DNA from: Ricinus communis
Lineage: Eukaryota > Streptophyta > Magnoliopsida > Malpighiales > Euphorbiaceae
Length of the DNA stretch: 64,000 bases
Assembly: GCF_019578655.1 (NCBI RefSeq)
Contig: NC_063256.1
Location: forward strand, 17,060,916-17,124,915
Direction of reading: 5' to 3'
Notes under the pieces: generated by a model
What the model saw: the letters and a program-made list of their open reading frames with translations, nothing else
Databases searched by the model: none
What the model was told of the DNA's origin: nothing
In this document: positions 59,210 through 64,000 of the stretch, piece after piece
How positions within the stretch are numbered: the stretch's first letter is position 1
How the letters are laid out: each line of letters starts with the position of its first letter
Made by a program: the position numbers and the translations under genes

Positions 59210-59440
59210 ACAACTCCATAAGAGGGGTATATTTATCATTATTGGAAAACAACCCCGTAAGAGGGGTATATTTTCAACATTAGAAAACAACCCCATAAGA
59301 GGGGTATATCTTTCAACATGAGAAAACAACTCCATAAGAGGGGTATATTTATCATTATTGGAAAACAACCCCGTAAGAGGGGTATATTTTCAACATTAGA
59401 AAACAACCCCATAAGAGGGGTATATCTTTCAACATGAGAA
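59210..59440 (+). repeat. Local duplication of a 116-bp trimer
   Basis: A block starting AACTCCATAAGAGGGGTATA and containing TTTATCATTATTGGAAAACA then TATTTTCAACATTAG occurs twice in a row (about 59211 and 59327). A third close copy is at about 61225. It is one base short of three 39-bp units. Confidence 0.8.
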
Positions 59441-61972
59441 AACAACCCCAAGAAAATGATATATCTGTCAATATTAGAATACAACCCCGTAAGAGGGGTA
59501 TATTTTTCAATACTAGAAAATAACCCTAGAAAAGGGGTATATTGTTTAATATGAGAAAACAACCCCATAAGAGGAGTATATCTTACAACAAGAGAAAAGA
59601 ACTCCAAAAAAGTGGTATATTTGGCAATATGAGAAAGCAATCCCGTAAGAGGGGTATATTTGTCAATGTTTGAGAACAATCCCGTTTGAGGGGTATATTT
59701 ATCAATATGAGAGAATAACCCCTCAAGAGGGGCATATTTGTCAATATTAGAAAATAACCCCGTAAGAGGGATATATTTGTCAATATTAGAAAACAACCCC
59801 GTAAGAGGGGTATATTTTTTAATATGAAAAAACAACCCCGTAAGAGAGGTATATATTTCAACATGAGAAAACAACTCTAGAAAAGGGGTATATTATTTAA
59901 TATGAGAAAACAACCCCGTAAGAGGGGTATATTTGTAAAAATTAGAAAAAAACCCCATAAGAGTACTATATCTTACAACAAGAGAAAAGAACTCCAAAAA
60001 AGTGGTATATTTGGCAATATGAGAAAGCAACCCCGTAAGAGGGGTATATTTATCAATATTTGAGAACAATTCCGTGTGAGGGGTATATCTTTCAAAATGA
60101 GAAAACAACCCCAAAAAAGTGATATATTTTTTAATATTAGAAAACAACCCTATAAGAGGGGTATATTTATCAATATTAGGAAACAACCCCGAAACAGGGG
60201 TATGTCTTTCAACATGAGAATACAACCTTAGAAAAGTGGTATATTTCTCAATACGAGAAAACTACCCAAGAAAAGTAGTATATTGTTTCATATGAGAGAA
60301 CAACCCCGTAAGAAGGGTATATTTATAAATATGAGAAAACAACCCCATAAGAGGGGTATGTCTTACAACAAGAGAAAATAATTCTAAAAGAGTGGTATAT
60401 TTGTTAATATGAGAAAACAACCCCATAAGAGGGGTATATTTGTCAATATTAGAAAACAACCCCGTAAGAGGGGTATATCTTTCAACTTTAGAAAACAACC
60501 CCAGAAAAGTGGTATATTGTTTAATATGAGTAAACAACCCCGTAAGAGGGGTATATCTTTCAACATGAGAAATTAATCCTAAAAAAGTGGTATATTTGTC
60601 AATATTAGAAAACAAATCCATAAGAGGGGTATATTTGTCAATATTAGAAAACAACCCCGTAAGAGGGGTATGTCTTTCAATATGGAAAAACAACCCCAAA
60701 AAACTGGTATAGTTTTTAATATCAGAAAATAACCCCGTAAGAGGGGTATATTTGTCAATATTAGGAAACAACCCCGTAAGAGGGGTATTTCATTCAAAAT
60801 GAGAAAACAACCCCAAAAAAGTGGTATATTTGTGAATATGGGAAACAACCCGATAAGAAGGGTATATTTGTTAATATTAGAAAACAACCTCGTAAGAAGG
60901 GTATATTTTTCAATATGAAAAAACAACCCTATAAGAGGGATATGTTTATCATTATGAGAAGACAACCCCGTAAGAGAGGTATATTTGTCAATATTAGAAA
61001 CAACCCTGTAAGAGTGGTATATTTGTCAGTATTAGAGAACAACCTCGTAAGAGGGGTATATCTTTCAACATGAGAAAACAACCCAAAAAAGTGGTATATT
61101 CGTCAATATGAGAAACAACCCCGTAAGAGGGGTATATTTGTCAATATTAGAAAATAACCCGTAAGAGGGGTAAATCTTTCAACATTAGAAAACAACATCA
61201 AAAAAGTGGTATAGTTGTCAATATGACAAAACAACTCCATAAGAGGGGTATATTTGTCATTATTGGAAAACAACCCCGTAAGAGGGGTATATTTTCAACA
61301 TTAGAAAACAACCCTATAAGAGGGGTATATCTTTCAACATGAGAAAACAACCCCAAGAAAATGATATATCTGTCAATATTAGAATACAACCCCGTAAGAG
61401 GGGTATATTTTTCAATACTAGAAAACAACCCCGTAAGAGGTGTATATCTTTCAACATGAGAAAACAACCCCAAAAAAGTGGTATATTTGTCAATATGAGA
61501 AAACAATCCCGTAAAACAGGTATATTTGTCAATATTAGAAAACAACACCGTGAGAGGGGTATGTTCTTTCAATATTAGAAAACAAACTTGTAAGAGTGGT
61601 ATATTTGTCAACATGAGAAAACAACCCCGTAAGAGGGGTATGTTCTTTCAATATTAGAAAACAACCCCGTAAGAGGGATATATCTTTCAACCTGAGAAAA
61701 CAACTCCAAAAAGGTGTTATAATTGTTAACATGAGAAAACAACCTCGTAAGAGGGGCATATTTGTCAATATTAGAAAACAGCCCCGTAAGAGGGGTATAT
61801 CTTTCAACATGATAAAACAACCCTAGAAAAGTGGTATATTTGTCAATATGAGAAAATAACCCAGTAAGAGTGTTGTATTTATCAATATTGGAAAACTACC
61901 CTGTAAGAGGGGTATATCTTTCAACATGAGAAAATAATCCTAAAAAAGTGGTATATTTACAATAGGAAACAA

Positions 61973-62472
61973 NNNNNNNNNNNNNNNNNNNNNNNNNNNN
62001 NNNNNNNNNNNNNNNNNNNNNNNNNNNNNNNNNNNNNNNNNNNNNNNNNNNNNNNNNNNNNNNNNNNNNNNNNNNNNNNNNNNNNNNNNNNNNNNNNNNN
62101 NNNNNNNNNNNNNNNNNNNNNNNNNNNNNNNNNNNNNNNNNNNNNNNNNNNNNNNNNNNNNNNNNNNNNNNNNNNNNNNNNNNNNNNNNNNNNNNNNNNN
62201 NNNNNNNNNNNNNNNNNNNNNNNNNNNNNNNNNNNNNNNNNNNNNNNNNNNNNNNNNNNNNNNNNNNNNNNNNNNNNNNNNNNNNNNNNNNNNNNNNNNN
62301 NNNNNNNNNNNNNNNNNNNNNNNNNNNNNNNNNNNNNNNNNNNNNNNNNNNNNNNNNNNNNNNNNNNNNNNNNNNNNNNNNNNNNNNNNNNNNNNNNNNN
62401 NNNNNNNNNNNNNNNNNNNNNNNNNNNNNNNNNNNNNNNNNNNNNNNNNNNNNNNNNNNNNNNNNNNNNNNN
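61973..62472. other. Assembly gap, 500 N
   Basis: Exactly 500 N within the array; a round number suggests a gap of unknown true size. The repeat orientation is opposite on the two sides. An apparent long frame across it is meaningless. Confidence 0.99.
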
Positions 62473-64000
62473 AGGTTGTTTTTCTAATATTGCAAATATA
62501 CCCCTCTTGCGGGGTTGTTTTCTAATATTGACAAATACGACCCTCTTGAGAGTTATTTTCTCCATATTGATAAATATACCCCTATTTGAGTTGTTTTCTC
62601 AGTGTTAAAAATATACCTCTTACAGTTGTTTCTAATATTGACAAATATACACCTCTTACGGGGTTGTTTTCTAATATTAACAAATATACCATTTTTTTAG
62701 GGTTGTTTTCTCATTTTGAAAGATATACCCCTCTTATTGGATTTTTTCTATTATTGACAAATATACCCCTCTTACGGGTTGTTTTCTCATATTAAGAAAT
62801 ATACCTCTTTGAAGTTGTTCTCAATATTGAAAAATATACCCTCTTGGGGGTTGTTTTCTCATATTAAAATATACCTTTTTTTGGGTTGTTTTCTCATGTT
62901 GAAAGATATACCTTCTTACGAGGTTGTTTTTTAATGATGAAAAATATACCCATCTTACGGGATTGTTTTCTCATATTGACAAAGATACCACTTTTTGGGT
63001 TGTTTTCTCATGTGAAAATGATACTCTCTCCTCTTGGGGTTGTTTTCTAATATTGACAAATATACCTCTTTTACAGGGTTGTTTTCTCATATTGATAAAT
63101 ATACTACTTTTTTTGAATTATTTTCTCAGGTTGAAAGATATATCCCTGTTATGGAGTTATTTTTTAATATTGAAAATATACCTCTTATCTGATTGTTTTA
63201 ATGTTGACAAATATACCCTCTTTGAGGATGTTTTCTCATATTAAACAATATACCACTTATCTGGGGTTGTTTTCTCATGTTAAAAGATATAGCCCTGTTA
63301 TGGGGTCTTTTTCTAATATTTACAAATATATCCCTATTACGGGATTTTTTTCTCATATTGACAAAGATACCACTTTTTTAGGGTTATTTTCTCATGTTGA
63401 AACATATACTCCTCTTACAGGGTTGTTTTCTCAAATTGATAAATATACCACTTTTTTGGGATTGTTTTCTCAGGTTGAAACGAAGTTGTTTTTTAATATT
63501 GAAAAATATACCCCTCTTACGGGGTTGTTTTCTCATATTAAACAATATACCACTTATCTGGGGTTGTTTTCTCATGTTAAAAGATATAGCCCTGTTATAG
63601 GGTCTTTTTCTAATATTTACAAATATATCCCTATTACGGGGTTGTTTTCTCAAATTGACAAATATACAACTTTTTTGGGGTTGTTTTCTCATGTTGAAAG
63701 ATATACCCCTCTTACGGGATTGTTTTCTAATATTGACAAATATATCCCTCTTACCGGGTTGTTTTCACGTATCAGAAAATATACCACTTTTTTGGGGTTG
63801 TTTTCTTATGTTGAAAGATATACTCCTCTTACGGGTTCAATTTCTGATATTGACAAATATACCCTCTTACGAGTTTGTTTTCTATGTTAAACATATACCC
63901 CTTTCACAGGGTTGTTTTCTCTATATTAATGATATACCCCTCTTACGCGGTTGTTCTCTAATATTGACAAATATACACCTCTTACGGGGTTGTTTTCTAA
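62473..64000 (-). repeat. Tandem 39-bp array in inverted orientation
   Basis: The plus strand now reads TACCCCTCTTACGGGGTTGT with TTTTCTAATATTGACAAATA, the reverse complement of the array left of the gap. Monomers are more irregular here, with lengths varying by several bases. A block beginning TTAAACAATATACCACTTAT recurs at about 63241 and 63536. The array reaches the window edge. Confidence 0.93.

Larger units (their letters stand above)
48075..61972 (+). repeat. Tandem array of 39-bp monomers (13.9 kb)
   Basis: The monomer consists of GTCAATATGAGAAAACA, then ACCCCGTAAGAGGGGT, then ATATTT (39 bp). The central block is a small inverted repeat, ACCCC-GTAAGA-GGGGT. A second type replaces it with CCCCAAAAAAGTGGT. 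Types often alternate in threes (117 bp). Because 39 is 13 codons, frames stay open on both strands: (IFVN-I/M-RKQPRKRG)n on plus, and (FSNIDKYTPLTGL)n and (CFLILTNIPLLRG)n on minus. These are by-products of the repeat, so I do not call them genes. I do not recognise the repeat as a named satellite. Confidence 0.95.

Noticed and set aside
48075..61972. CRISPR array (regular short repeats)
   Set aside because: Repeats are contiguous with no unique spacers, the monomers vary gradually, and the context is plant rDNA and retroelements.
61957..62565. ORF of about 200 codons across 61957-62565
   Set aside because: It is mostly the 500-N gap translated as unknown residues.

Overview
The window is nuclear heterochromatin from a flowering plant. 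It holds nested, decayed LTR retrotransposons, broken pieces of 45S ribosomal DNA and a large tandem-repeat array. The evidence is Athila-type Ty3/Gypsy elements primed by tRNA-Asp, a Galadriel-like chromovirus primed by initiator tRNA-Met, and plant-type 18S and 25S rDNA with its spacer. I find no intact host protein gene, no tRNA gene and no CRISPR. The species cannot be named from the sequence.

Layout. (1) 1-14445, minus strand: Athila-type element M1, which has gag, protease, RT, RNase H and integrase but runs off the left edge. It is interrupted at 6613-12841 by a non-autonomous relative, M2. (2) 14446-16880: a ribosomal spacer and 25S 3'-end fragment on the minus strand, which M1 abuts. 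(3) 16881-18540: an unassigned segment, then an Athila-like leader region. (4) 18541-22493: the internal part and 5' LTR of a second non-autonomous copy (M3), joined to a diverged partial LTR (X). (5) 22494-44398, minus strand: a chromovirus (R) that is split by two plus-strand insertions, C (non-autonomous, 23883-30046, target duplication TCCCT) and P (Athila, 30615-43336, near-perfect duplication AGGGG/AGGGC). Removing C and P with one copy of each duplication restores the R reading frame. (6) 44399-48074, minus strand: part of 18S, about 2.3 kb of ETS/IGS with subrepeats, and part of 25S. The R LTR lies directly against the 18S piece. (7) 48075-64000: an array of 39-bp monomers, with a 500-N gap at 61973-62472 after which its orientation is reversed.

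How the parts relate. M2, C and M3 keep a gag-like region and the Athila primer-binding site but lose pol just before RT, so they probably depend on proteins from relatives such as M1 and P. Autonomous and non-autonomous elements share a repeated cis-module: a small hairpin with a GAGGAC-like loop just upstream of a purine tract AAGTGTGGGGT. It occurs once in the middle of the 3' region and again at the 3' LTR. P also carries the extra ORF typical of Athila, downstream of a plausible intron; M1 lacks it.

The tandem array has three levels: 39-bp monomers (13 codons, so frames stay open on both strands), a 117-bp trimer pattern, and a higher-order repeat of about 2.75 kb seen three to four times in a row. 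It starts exactly where a 25S fragment ends. All retroelement genes here carry stops or frameshifts, many of them C-to-T type, as expected for silenced, methylated DNA.
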